Positions 1 through 8,122 are shown, counted from the stretch's first letter. The stretch: 10,751 nucleotides of DNA from Chloroflexota bacterium (GCA_030634785.1 DAOWAC010000014.1:1-10751), one strand, 5' to 3'. A program made the numbers and translations. Notes: generated by a model from the sequence alone, not told the origin.

Positions 1-3000
1 GCTAATTTCTTCAAGTGTTTTTGCTCTTTCAAATTCAACATTCCATTTAAATTCTGTCGTGTTTGTAAAGTCTGCATTTAGTAAAATATTGTACTGACCT
101 GATGTACTTAATGGATATGAATCTTTGGCGTCTGTCACATTGCTTCCAAACTTCCAGTTGCCTGTTCCATACTTTGTTTTTGTCAGAGTATCATTTCCTT
201 CTGTTTCTTCAAAGGCTGTGTTTGTGTAAAATGTTGCAAAGTCTTTTCTCAAATTTGCATTGTAACCGTCCTTTACAAGGAATGAAACAAATGCAATGTT
301 CTTGTTGTAAAATGCATTAAAGTCTGTACTAAGTCCTTTTGCATCAGCAGCTTTGCCAACTATATATTTAACACTGTCATTTTCATTGTCTTTTGCTGAA
401 ACAGCTCCAACAACAAAACCATAATCTGTTTCATTAATTACATTGGATAAGTTTTGGAGGAATATATTTGTAATTTCTATTCCTTCAATTGTACATGAAA
501 CAGCAAGCTTCTTATCCGCTTCAGTAATTCCAGTAATTGTAGTTCCTGCCACATCTTTACAATCACTTCCTGTTCCTAATGCGTCAAGAATCTTTTCATT
601 CAATACTTTGTATTCGTCAAGTGTAAGAACCTGTTTGTTAAATATAGCACCTTCTCCTTGTACAGGGGTGTTTATTCCAATAAATTTAGCAACTGCCTTA
701 TTTGGTTCTGTTGTAGCAAAGTTTTTGTTTATAACTGCAACAGTTCTCTGCCTGTCTTTTTCATCAATCAACTTCAATGTCTTTTCTGTTTCTGTTGCAA
801 TTTTGTACATGTTAGTTTCAGTAACTGGTGAGTCTGTAAAGACTTTAAGGTTTGTAAGTTTGCTTGTTATACTTTTCTTGTTTTTAGTTTCAAGGATTTC
901 GTTATCTGCCTTTAAGTAAAATATTGTTTTAACAGCCTGGTCGTCTGCAACTCCAATTGGCTGGCTTGTTATCTTTATCTGTTTCTTCACAAGTCTGTAA
1001 AGCTTTTCTGAATTTTGTGCTGCACCTTTTTGTTCTTCTGCCGATTCTGTGAATGTCACATAAGTACTAATAATTGTTTCGTTAGCTTGGTTTGTAACAA
1101 AGTCTATTATATTTTCAGCCTTTTTGTTCAACTCGATTGAAAACTGTACTCCGTCACAAAAGCTTTCTTTGCCGTTGTTTTCTTCTGCATCACATTGCTG
1201 TTCTGTAATTCCATCCCAACTCCAGTCAAATGGAAGTCTGTTAAATCCATATTTTTCATAATCTTTATTTCCTGTAAGACTACCTGCAGGGCATGTTACG
1301 CTTGCAGGAGTAACTGTTCCTGCGTTATTACAGTTAGTTATATCAACGCTTCCAACAGTTTCATTTTGGTTAAGTACATTAACTCTTACATTCAAAACTG
1401 TTGGTTTTGGAGCATCCCAAAACAATGGTCTTGCAACCTTTATGCCAATTTGGGTATTGATTATTGCACATCCAACCTTTGAATCCATTCCTGACCTGTC
1501 AATAATCATTTTAATTGTCCAATTGCCTCCAGGGTATGGTGCAGGGCATTCTGTTTTAACAGGTTCAAATGTAATTTTTACTCCACTTTCGTGAACTATT
1601 TCTCTAGGATTTATTTCTACAATGCTTGCTTTTCCTGAAGCAGGTGGAATATTCAAAACATCAGGGTCTGCTGTATATTCATAAACACCACTTGCATTAA
1701 ACATTCCTTGTGGTACAAATCCTCCTTGGAATCCTTTTGTTGAAAGGTCAAGAGCAGAAGAATTTACTACTGAAGCTATTGGGGCTGCTGTTCCTTTTTC
1801 TCTGCATTTTTGCATTCTTTCAATAGGCATTCCTGCTACGCCTGCATTTTTCATACATTCATCAATAGTGTCTCCAATTCCCCACATATCCTCAAGCTCT
1901 ACTGCAAAGTATTTGTTTGAAGTTCCTCCAAATGGGTTGTAATATTTAACATTTGCTGAAGCGTCAACAAACACTCTGTAAAATGCCTGGCTTAACATTA
2001 CTCTTAGTCCAAAAATGCTTTGGAACGGCATCTGGCTTTGGAATTCACAAATCATTTTCCTATAATTCAAAGCAGGCTTTACTTCAAATGTAACTGTTTG
2101 GATTGTCTTACCATCTTCTGCACCACTGGTGTGTGTATCTGTAACATAAACAGAGTCAATTAATTCACATTGGCCTCCATATCCTCCAACCTGGTTTCCT
2201 GCCCAGCCATTGCTTCCGTAAGGGTAATTTCCTGCAGGGAAATTGTATCCTTGTGTTGCATTAAGAGACTGATTATAATTTGTACCATATGGTCCTGTTG
2301 ACTGGAAAATTTCTCCGCTATAACTTCCAGGTGGCTGGTTGACAAATCCGCCTGGTTGTGTAAATGGTATATTGTTGTATTGTTGCTGGTATGAAGTTCC
2401 TGTATATGGCATATTTGATCCAATCATAAAGGATGCAACAGTTTCTTCTTTCTCTTCTGCAAACTTGTAAGTATTCTGCGGCTGACCTGCTACTTTACAT
2501 GCAAAGTCTATTACATTGCCACCGCTTGGAAGTCTTACTCCAATATCGTAACAGTAATTATATATTTCTGTCTTAACAGGCTTTCCGATAAAACTGTTGA
2601 GCTTTATTTTGTTTGTACTAAGCTGAATACATTCTTCATCCATTTCTCCTGCACGTCTTACAAGCACGTCAAGTGTATCAATTTTCAAACTCTGATCCTG
2701 GCTTCCTTTTCTTTTTGCCAAAACATCAAGCTCATACTTGCCCATTCTATATCCTGACTCAACCTTTACTGTCTTGTCTGAATTTGGTAAAATCTCAAAG
2801 TTTTCTTCATCTGTTCTGATTTGTGCAGGGGTATCAATGTCTATTTCAATTGCTTCTGCACAATTGTTTTTGATAATAAAACTGTTTTGTCCAAGACCAT
2901 ATTTCCAAGAGTTATCCTCATCTGTGTCATAATAATTTGTGTAATATGGTGAACTAAAGTTTTGGTAAGGGTATGCGCTTCCACCACTATAACCACTGTT

Positions 3001-6000
3001 TGCACTATAACCCATATCGTAAGTGCCATAACCGCCGCCTGTTCCTGAAATTCCACTGAATCCACCATAGCCACCGTAACCGCCTTGGTAGCTTGGATTA
3101 TAGTTTCCACCCTGATTTCCATACTGTCCAAATCCTAAATTCATTGGGGTTGTTTCAACTTCAATTGGTTCGTCTGCAAGAACCTCAATACATTTTTCAA
3201 GATTGCTTACAGTTATGTCAACAGGAAGCTTTGTTGAAATCTTTTCTTCTCCTCCAACTATTGGATGTGTTGCTTTGAATTCAATCTTTGGCCTTGCCGT
3301 CCCTGATTCGATTGTTGAAATAGGAGTAAATTCTATTTGCATTGAACCCTCAAATCCAACAGGTAACAAATCTGCAAGAGAAGTATATTCTTCTCCAATT
3401 ATTGTTGAACCAATTCCTAAATCTTCACTGCTTACAGTAAAACTTCCTAAAGAATCGCTTTGACTATTAATTATTCTGGCTTCAAGCTTTGAAAGAGCAA
3501 TTTTTTGATTTTCAACAGCACAATTATTCTTTACTGCAAATTCTTCAACTGCAATGCTTCCAACAGAAGTTGCAATATCCCACTTTACTGGAACAATTTC
3601 AATACAATTGTCACTGTCTACTTCTCCGCCAAGACCAATTCTTATTTCGACAGGCACATTTTGCACAAAAGTCTGCTGAAGTTCTGGACTAAGCAAATAA
3701 ATTGACAAAGAACCCTCCATCTTTACAGGTGTTTCAACAAGAGTTCCTTCTTCAGTAAGTCCTATTAACAAGAACACATTCATATCTGTATCTGCGTTAA
3801 GTTCTTCTCCAATATAATCATCATCCCATTCAAATGTAACAAGGTCTTCAAAGTCGTTGCTAAACCTTAGTCTTGAAATTACCAAATCTGTTACTGTCTG
3901 GTTATTGAACCATAATTGTTTTTCAACCTCTGTTAACAAAACATCAAGCTTTTCACTTATTTTTGGAGGAGTAACTGTTAAAATCTTTGAATCAATTTTT
4001 TCCTCAAGTTCTGCTTTCTTATAACCTGTCTTTTCTGCAGTTATCAAAAGCACGCTTCCGGAAGCAGGCATTTCGAGCTTAAACTCAACAACTCCTGAAC
4101 CATTGCTTTCTGTTGAAACAACTATTACATCATTAATTGTTGCAGTAACAATTGCATTGCTTACTGGTTCATCGCTTTCATCACTTACTCTTACAAGAAC
4201 CATGTTGTCAATCATTGGAATAATTTCCTTTGGTAAAACATCAAGTTGCAATTGTTCTGCTGCCTCAACCTTTATGTCAACCACATCGCTTAAAACAGGT
4301 TGGTTGTTTGACTTTATCACAATAGTTAAAGGATTACTTCCTTCTTTTTCTGTTCTAAAATCAATAAATCCAAATACACTGCTTCCATCACTCATTGTTC
4401 CGATTTCTTTTGAAAGCAAATAACCCTCTACAATTCCTTCACTTCTTTTTCCGGTAGCATCGGTTATTGCATAATCTTCAAACCTCAATCCGTCTCCCTG
4501 ACTTCCGAATTCAATAGTACTGTTTGTAAATGCCTGATCTGCAATGCTTGTAATTGTAAAATGAAGCCTGTAAATGCTTCCAATTGTTCCATTATACTGG
4601 TCTACAACACTTACTTTCAAATTTCTAACAATGTCTTCTACTCCAAGAGTCTTACAAAAGCTTGGACCGCAAAGACTGCTTGGTCCTGCAGTATAAACTT
4701 CTTGTTCTGTGTTTGCATAAAGTGCCTGCTTTGAAGCAGTTGACTCTGCTCCTCCAAGAGCAGCATCTGTTGGGAATCTTGTAATAGTTCCTTTCTTTCC
4801 CCATCCTCTGTAATTAACATATAACAATTGTCCAAGTTGTGCAGAATCCTTTACCTGAATCTCTGCTTCAACAGCATAAGCTCCCTGTCCTACCTTATTC
4901 CAGTTAAGACTTGCCCACTTACTGTCTCCTGTTGTCAAATGAGTTGAATCACTTGCATAACCTTTTGGAGGAGTAAAACTTGTTCCTTTCAAAATTCCTG
5001 CAGTTGATGCAACAACATTTCTGATATAAATGCTATCTTCTTCCATAATATTGGTCTTGCCTTCGTTAGCATTTCCAACTCTTAAATGCAATCCTGCTTC
5101 ATCAAAATAACTGTTGTTTGGTAAAAGCAACAAAAGTCTTGCAGTATACTTTTGACCTGGAGCAAGTTCTTTTGGAGCAACTTCTCCGTCAAGATACATT
5201 CCAAGAAGCTTTACCTGTATCTGACCTGGGTCCTTTGCAAGAACTATTTCTGTTGTAAGAGTACTGTCTGCATCAGGCATTACTGCAATACTATAATATG
5301 GCAAAAAGCCCTCTGCATCAACCTTAAAGAAAACCTTTTTGTCAGCTCTAAAATTAAAAATTGTCTTTCCGTCAAGACTTGTAATTGCTTCCTGTTCTTT
5401 GTCTTCAGTAATAACATTAATTGCTTCAACAACCGCTCCCTGAACAGGCTGCAATTCATCATTCAAAACCAACACTTCTAAATTTCCAAAACCAATTGGA
5501 AGCAAAACAGTTATTTTGTTCTCCTTTCTTGACCTCAAAGTTATTGGGTCACTGTCTTTTCCTTCAAAACCTTTCTTCACTACATAAACATAATATGTTT
5601 CCAATGGCAAATTTGTAAACTCTCCAATTCCATCAACTCCTGTAACAACATTGTTTGCATAAATGGTTCCATCTGCTCTTTTCAAAACAAGTCTTACGCC
5701 ATCAATTGGTCTCTGTCTGTTGTCAACAACTTCAACCTTTAAAACCTGAGTATTGTCAGCAGTTGCTGCTTCCAAATAAATTTCATTAACCGAAGTGCTT
5801 GCTCTTACATTTTTTACAACCGCAATCAGATAAGCGCCTGCATCAACTTCTAAATCATAATCAACATTTTCTCCAACGTCAAATTCAGCAATTCCGTCTG
5901 AATCAGTATAACTGGTATCAATCGTTGAATTATTTCTTTTAAGATAAACACTGGCATTTTCAACAGGACTTCCTGTTGAAGCATTTTTTACAACCGTCGT

Positions 6001-7017
6001 TATTGTTCCAACTGTTGCTTCTGAAAGCTGTACTTCAAAAGAAATTGTTCCATCTTTAACCAATTCTTTTATTCCTAAAGTGCCTTTCATACTGCTGTCA
6101 TATTCTGCATAATGCCCCTGTGAATCGTGAACAATAACATAATACGAACCTGTTGGAATATTTTCAAAAACTCTGGTTCCTGCCGCACTTGTATAATTGG
6201 TTCCTTCCTGAACTCCGTTCTGTGCAAAAATAATAACTGTAATTCCTGCAAGAGCCTCTCCTGCTTCTGTTTCAACAAAAACACTTACTGTTCCTGTATT
6301 TGTTTCAACCGCCTGTAAGAAAAGTTGTGGTGCAGAATTTGATAAATCAATTACTCCGTTTGGAGCATTGTAACCCGCTAAAGGAGTTGCAATAAGAGAA
6401 CCGCAATTGCCTGGTATATCAATATCAATTGTTCCCTTGCTTGCGACCTTTATTTCATCAAAATCAGATGCGTCAGGGTCAGAACAAGTAAACCTTACTG
6501 AAACATCTTCGTCAACAAGTTCGTTTGTTCCACTTTTCATTAATTGAATTGTTCTTGATATAGTTGTAGCTTCTCCTACAAGCAATACTTCTTTTTCTCC
6601 CATGCCTGTTACATCAAGCGAAATAGTTTTATCTGCATAACCGTCTTTTGTAATTTCTGCTTCTGCGTTTCCTTCAGGAATTGCAATTGTTGCTTTTCCA
6701 TCTGCTCCTGTAACAGCACTAAATTCTAAATCTTCTGAATCAGTTGTTACAAGAATTCTGGCACCTTCAACAGCAACTCCGTCTTCGTCCAAAACAGTAA
6801 AAGTAATTCCTGCCTGTGGTCCTGCAAGCATTCCAACTCCAACAGCAATTCCTGCAATTATTAATACAAGAACCAAAAGAGCTACTGGAAAAGATGGAAT
6901 ATTGTGTTCTTCAATTTTGTCAATTATTGGGTATAAGTTTAGACCCTTGTCGTCAAGCCAGTCTGCAAAAGCATAGTACTTGTCTTCAATTCCTCTGTAA
7001 ATATCACCCAAAGCCAT
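1..7017 (-). CDS. Giant membrane-anchored multidomain surface protein, C-terminus off window (partial)
   Basis: One uninterrupted frame of 2339 codons runs from an ATG at 7017 to base 1 with no stop, so the C-terminus lies outside the window. Residues 1-42 form a charged, probably cytoplasmic segment, followed by one hydrophobic helix at about 43-65, which implies N-in/C-out topology. Outside lie five carboxypeptidase-regulatory-like (CarboxypepD_reg/PEGA-type) beta modules at about 70-135, 242-310, 336-403, 424-508 and 511-595. A Cys178/Cys205 domain sits between the first two. An unassigned beta-rich stretch carries a C783-x4-C788 pair, and an Ig-like domain covers about 925-1008. A 'CI(E/Q)...NNC'-type cysteine module recurs from 1138 to 1489. 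Two Gly/Tyr-rich low-complexity segments lie at 1293-1365 and 1534-1616. The rest (1617-2339) is beta-rich, with scattered cysteines and no family I recognise. No protease, hydrolase or transport motif is visible. The start is supported by AGTGAG about 6 nt upstream and a TATA box. A role in adhesion or the cell envelope is inferred from architecture only. Confidence 0.93.
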   Translation of the reverse strand, partial: MALGDIYRGIEDKYYAFADWLDDKGLNLYPIIDKIEEHNIPSFPVALLVLVLIIAGIAVGVGMLAGPQAGITFTVLDEDGVAVEGARILVTTDSEDLEFSAVTGADGKATIAIPEGNAEAEITKDGYADKTISLDVTGMGEKEVLLVGEATTISRTIQLMKSGTNELVDEDVSVRFTCSDPDASDFDEIKVASKGTIDIDIPGNCGSLIATPLAGYNAPNGVIDLSNSAPQLFLQAVETNTGTVSVFVETEAGEALAGITVIIFAQNGVQEGTNYTSAAGTRVFENIPTGSYYVIVHDSQGHYAEYDSSMKGTLGIKELVKDGTISFEVQLSEATVGTITTVVKNASTGSPVENASVYLKRNNSTIDTSYTDSDGIAEFDVGENVDYDLEVDAGAYLIAVVKNVRASTSVNEIYLEAATADNTQVLKVEVVDNRQRPIDGVRLVLKRADGTIYANNVVTGVDGIGEFTNLPLETYYVYVVKKGFEGKDSDPITLRSRKENKITVLLPIGFGNLEVLVLNDELQPVQGAVVEAINVITEDKEQEAITSLDGKTIFNFRADKKVFFKVDAEGFLPYYSIAVMPDADSTLTTEIVLAKDPGQIQVKLLGMYLDGEVAPKELAPGQKYTARLLLLLPNNSYFDEAGLHLRVGNANEGKTNIMEEDSIYIRNVVASTAGILKGTSFTPPKGYASDSTHLTTGDSKWASLNWNKVGQGAYAVEAEIQVKDSAQLGQLLYVNYRGWGKKGTITRFPTDAALGGAESTASKQALYANTEQEVYTAGPSSLCGPSFCKTLGVEDIVRNLKVSVVDQYNGTIGSIYRLHFTITSIADQAFTNSTIEFGSQGDGLRFEDYAITDATGKRSEGIVEGYLLSKEIGTMSDGSSVFGFIDFRTEKEGSNPLTIVIKSNNQPVLSDVVDIKVEAAEQLQLDVLPKEIIPMIDNMVLVRVSDESDEPVSNAIVTATINDVIVVSTESNGSGVVEFKLEMPASGSVLLITAEKTGYKKAELEEKIDSKILTVTPPKISEKLDVLLTEVEKQLWFNNQTVTDLVISRLRFSNDFEDLVTFEWDDDYIGEELNADTDMNVFLLIGLTEEGTLVETPVKMEGSLSIYLLSPELQQTFVQNVPVEIRIGLGGEVDSDNCIEIVPVKWDIATSVGSIAVEEFAVKNNCAVENQKIALSKLEARIINSQSDSLGSFTVSSEDLGIGSTIIGEEYTSLADLLPVGFEGSMQIEFTPISTIESGTARPKIEFKATHPIVGGEEKISTKLPVDITVSNLEKCIEVLADEPIEVETTPMNLGFGQYGNQGGNYNPSYQGGYGGYGGFSGISGTGGGYGTYDMGYSANSGYSGGSAYPYQNFSSPYYTNYYDTDEDNSWKYGLGQNSFIIKNNCAEAIEIDIDTPAQIRTDEENFEILPNSDKTVKVESGYRMGKYELDVLAKRKGSQDQSLKIDTLDVLVRRAGEMDEECIQLSTNKIKLNSFIGKPVKTEIYNYCYDIGVRLPSGGNVIDFACKVAGQPQNTYKFAEEKEETVASFMIGSNMPYTGTSYQQQYNNIPFTQPGGFVNQPPGSYSGEIFQSTGPYGTNYNQSLNATQGYNFPAGNYPYGSNGWAGNQVGGYGGQCELIDSVYVTDTHTSGAEDGKTIQTVTFEVKPALNYRKMICEFQSQMPFQSIFGLRVMLSQAFYRVFVDASANVKYYNPFGGTSNKYFAVELEDMWGIGDTIDECMKNAGVAGMPIERMQKCREKGTAAPIASVVNSSALDLSTKGFQGGFVPQGMFNASGVYEYTADPDVLNIPPASGKASIVEINPREIVHESGVKITFEPVKTECPAPYPGGNWTIKMIIDRSGMDSKVGCAIINTQIGIKVARPLFWDAPKPTVLNVRVNVLNQNETVGSVDITNCNNAGTVTPASVTCPAGSLTGNKDYEKYGFNRLPFDWSWDGITEQQCDAEENNGKESFCDGVQFSIELNKKAENIIDFVTNQANETIISTYVTFTESAEEQKGAAQNSEKLYRLVKKQIKITSQPIGVADDQAVKTIFYLKADNEILETKNKKSITSKLTNLKVFTDSPVTETNMYKIATETEKTLKLIDEKDRQRTVAVINKNFATTEPNKAVAKFIGINTPVQGEGAIFNKQVLTLDEYKVLNEKILDALGTGSDCKDVAGTTITGITEADKKLAVSCTIEGIEITNIFLQNLSNVINETDYGFVVGAVSAKDNENDSVKYIVGKAADAKGLSTDFNAFYNKNIAFVSFLVKDGYNANLRKDFATFYTNTAFEETEGNDTLTKTKYGTGNWKFGSNVTDAKDSYPLSTSGQYNILLNADFTNTTEFKWNVEFERAKTLEEIS
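2170..2418 (-). other. Gln/Asn/Gly/Tyr/Pro-rich low-complexity segment 2 of the giant protein
   Basis: Residues 1534-1616 are rich in Q, N, G, Y, P, S and T (for example TSYQQQYNN and AGNYPYGSNG) and almost free of charge. The segment ends directly at Cys1617 (GGQCEL). It resembles segment 1 in composition but not in order, so it looks like an independent prion-like or flexible linker rather than a recent duplicate. Confidence 0.8.
2923..3141 (-). other. Gly/Tyr-rich low-complexity segment 1 of the giant protein
   Basis: Residues 1293-1365 hold 21 Gly and 15 Tyr in 73 positions, with Ser, Asn and Gln making up much of the rest (for example QGGYGGYGG). It carries no charged residue until a single Asp near the middle. 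The segment interrupts a cysteine module, lying between Cys1276 and Cys1386. It is probably disordered or a flexible, self-associating linker; that function is inference. Confidence 0.85.
5233..6810 (-). other. Five carboxypeptidase-regulatory-like domains in the giant protein
   Basis: Residues 70-595 repeat the pattern of this beta-sandwich family: a strand, then '(P/A)(V/L)xxA/Gxxxxx', then 'DGxxxF', a G/xYxxxV strand, and often a closing 'GF' or 'GY'. Visible instances are TGADGKATIAIPEG, AGTRVFENIPTGSYYVIV, DGIAEFDVGENVDYDLEV, DGIGEFTNLPLETYYVYV and DGKTIFNFRADKKVFFKV. Such domains usually act as structural spacers or adhesive folds in exported proteins. The copies are well diverged, which suggests old duplication. 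Boundaries are approximate. Confidence 0.75.
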
Positions 7018-7054
7018 GAAAAACTCACTTGTCTAAGTACTACTATTATTTCTT

Positions 7055-7071
7055 TTTTCTATATATATTAA
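7055..7071 (-). promoter_or_regulatory. TATA box for the giant surface-protein gene
   Basis: Read on the minus strand this is TTAATATATATAGAAAA, ending 37 nt before the ATG at 7017. That fits an archaeal box A with a short leader. The same 17 bases occur at 8071-8087 before another gene. A second weaker candidate, CTTATATAG, lies just upstream at about 7076-7084. Confidence 0.6.
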
Positions 7072-7100
7072 TCTATCTATATAAGAAAAATACGCCAATA

Positions 7101-7295
7101 TTTTCTTCCAACACTTAATTGTAGGACTAAAGGCGTTTCTCATTTAAATAAGTTGTGCTTGCCTTGGGCTTGTAGTTTTATTATTTTTCAGGAAAAATCA
7201 AGGCTTGTATAGTTTTATTAAAAAGGATTTTTTTGCAAAGACGCCAGTTTAGAACTATGATTTTGGAAAGGCTGTCAAAAAGGAACTGAGAGAAA
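7101..7295. repeat. Intergenic stretch with imperfect direct repeat and small hairpin
   Basis: No coding frame is visible between the two minus-strand genes here. On the plus strand GGCTTGTAGTTTTATTA (7167-7183) recurs as GGCTTGTATAGTTTTATTA (7202-7220), 35 bp apart, the second copy carrying two extra bases. Between them ATTTTTC-AG-GAAAAAT (7183-7198) is a perfect small inverted repeat, and GCCTTG (7161-7166) can pair with CAAGGC (7199-7204) around it. On the minus strand the T5 runs at 7277-7281 and 7221-7224 could serve as archaeal terminators for the gene ending at 7296. No known RNA family is recognised. Confidence 0.45.
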
Positions 7296-7775
7296 TTAAG
7301 TCAAGATTACTTTTTTATAGTAACTTTCAATTAAAAGTACGGCATCATTTCCTGATTTTATAAAAACAGGCTTTACATCAGTATAATGAGGGTTTTCTTC
7401 ATAGACTTCTTTTTTTTCATCAGTTGTTAAAATTATTGTTCTAAAAGGTGAAATAAAAGCCAATTCAATTGCGAACTTTATGTTTCTTTCTATTTCATTT
7501 TCAACATTTAATATTTCTCTTGGTTCATCAAGAGGTTTGAAAGATGCTTTTAGAATTGCCTCTAATTGACTTTTTTCTTCTTTATCTGTTTTAGAGGATA
7601 ATATTTTTTCAAAACTTTTTGAACACATTAAATTATGTTTTCTTTTGTATTCTTCAGACCTACCATTTATATACATTAATTTCATCATAAGTGAGTCTGT
7701 GCTTGTTTTAATTACAGTATTATAAAAATCGTAGTCAATTAGAAGTCTGGCTGAAAATTTTTCTCTAACTGACAA
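7296..7775 (-). CDS. Hypothetical protein (159 aa), possible downstream half of a split gene
   Basis: The frame starts with TTG at 7775, preceded by GGAAGTG about 6 nt upstream, and ends TAA at 7296. It encodes a soluble, Lys/Glu-rich, probably alpha/beta protein. There is a charged helical middle (about 60-110) and a C-terminal block with hydrophobic strands (FRTIILTTDE near 113-122; NDAVLLIESYY near 143-153). I see no signal peptide, membrane helix or family I can name. Codon choice (TTA Leu, ATA Ile, AAA Lys) is coherent but more AT-rich than in the surface genes, hinting at a different origin. The frame is open upstream of the TTG back to a TGA at 7809-7811, overlapping the end of the preceding frame. 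The two may therefore be one protein of about 240 aa broken by a +1 shift. Coding nature is likely; function unknown. Confidence 0.7.
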   Translation of the reverse strand: MSVREKFSARLLIDYDFYNTVIKTSTDSLMMKLMYINGRSEEYKRKHNLMCSKSFEKILSSKTDKEEKSQLEAILKASFKPLDEPREILNVENEIERNIKFAIELAFISPFRTIILTTDEKKEVYEENPHYTDVKPVFIKSGNDAVLLIESYYKKVILT

Positions 7776-7791
7776 ATGAACACTTCCAAAA

Positions 7792-8013
7792 TTAGGTAAG
7801 AATTGACCTCAGCAACGCATCATCAACAATAACCGCAGACAATATGGTTAAGTTAGAACCAATTCTTTTCTTTACCATTAAAAATTTGTTGTCATTTGAA
7901 TTGAGGATAAAATCTTTAATAGAATCACCATCAAAGAGGACATTGTCTGTATTTATAATTAAATCTTTAAAATAACTCGCCAAGTTTACATCAAAAAAGG
8001 TTGTTGCTGCCAT
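7792..8013 (-). CDS. Hypothetical protein (about 73 aa), possible N-terminal half of a split gene
   Basis: Three in-frame starts exist: GTG 8025, ATG 8022 and ATG 8013. ATG 8013 is preferred because GTGAT, a match to the usual archaeal ribosome binding site, lies 7 nt upstream. The product is soluble, with alternating strands and helices (FFDVNLASYFKDLI; LMVKKRIGSNLTILSAVIVD), and contains no motif I recognise. The frame stops at TAA 7792, 16 nt before the TTG of the next gene. That gene's frame overlaps this one between 7792 and 7808. A TATA box and a palindrome precede it, so it probably has its own promoter rather than depending on the upstream hic cluster. It may be an independent small protein or the front of a frameshifted larger one. 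Confidence 0.6.
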   Translation of the reverse strand: MAATTFFDVNLASYFKDLIINTDNVLFDGDSIKDFILNSNDNKFLMVKKRIGSNLTILSAVIVDDALLRSILT

Positions 8014-8070
8014 GCTATCCATCACTTCCCTTCGCTACAAAAATTGGACTATTTCTGCTAAATAATAATG

Positions 8071-8087
8071 TTTTCTATATATATTAA
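8071..8087 (-). promoter_or_regulatory. TATA box for the 7792-8013 / 7296-7775 unit
   Basis: The minus strand reads TTAATATATATAGAAAA, identical over 17 bases to the box before the giant gene. It lies 57 nt upstream of the preferred ATG at 8013 and 45 nt upstream of the GTG at 8025. It is immediately downstream of the arsR-like gene, which supports a separate transcript. Confidence 0.6.
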
Positions 8088-8110
8088 AGTACCTTCTGCC
8101 CCTTTTTGTC

Positions 8111-8122
8111 TTAGTATACTAA
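8111..8122. promoter_or_regulatory. 12-bp perfect palindrome, candidate operator
   Basis: TTAGTATACTAA overlaps the stop codon of the ArsR-like gene and lies about 23 bp upstream of the TATA box at 8071-8087. ArsR-family dimers bind short AT-rich inverted repeats near promoters, so this is a plausible site for its product. That link is inference; a 12-bp palindrome in AT-rich DNA can occur by chance. Confidence 0.4.

Noticed and set aside
443..919. Plus-strand frame of 158 aa
   Set aside because: It lies antisense to the giant minus-strand gene, whose coding signal is continuous here; Phe/Ser-rich composition is typical of a shadow frame.
2841..3131. Minus-strand 96-aa frame overlapping the Gly/Tyr-rich segment
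   Set aside because: It is a shifted frame of the low-complexity DNA of the giant gene, repetitive in Val, Met and Thr, with no independent start signal.
7183..7198. ATTTTTC/GAAAAAT hairpin as a transcription terminator
   Set aside because: The loop is only two bases, the stem is almost all A-T, and no T-run follows on either strand at the right distance.
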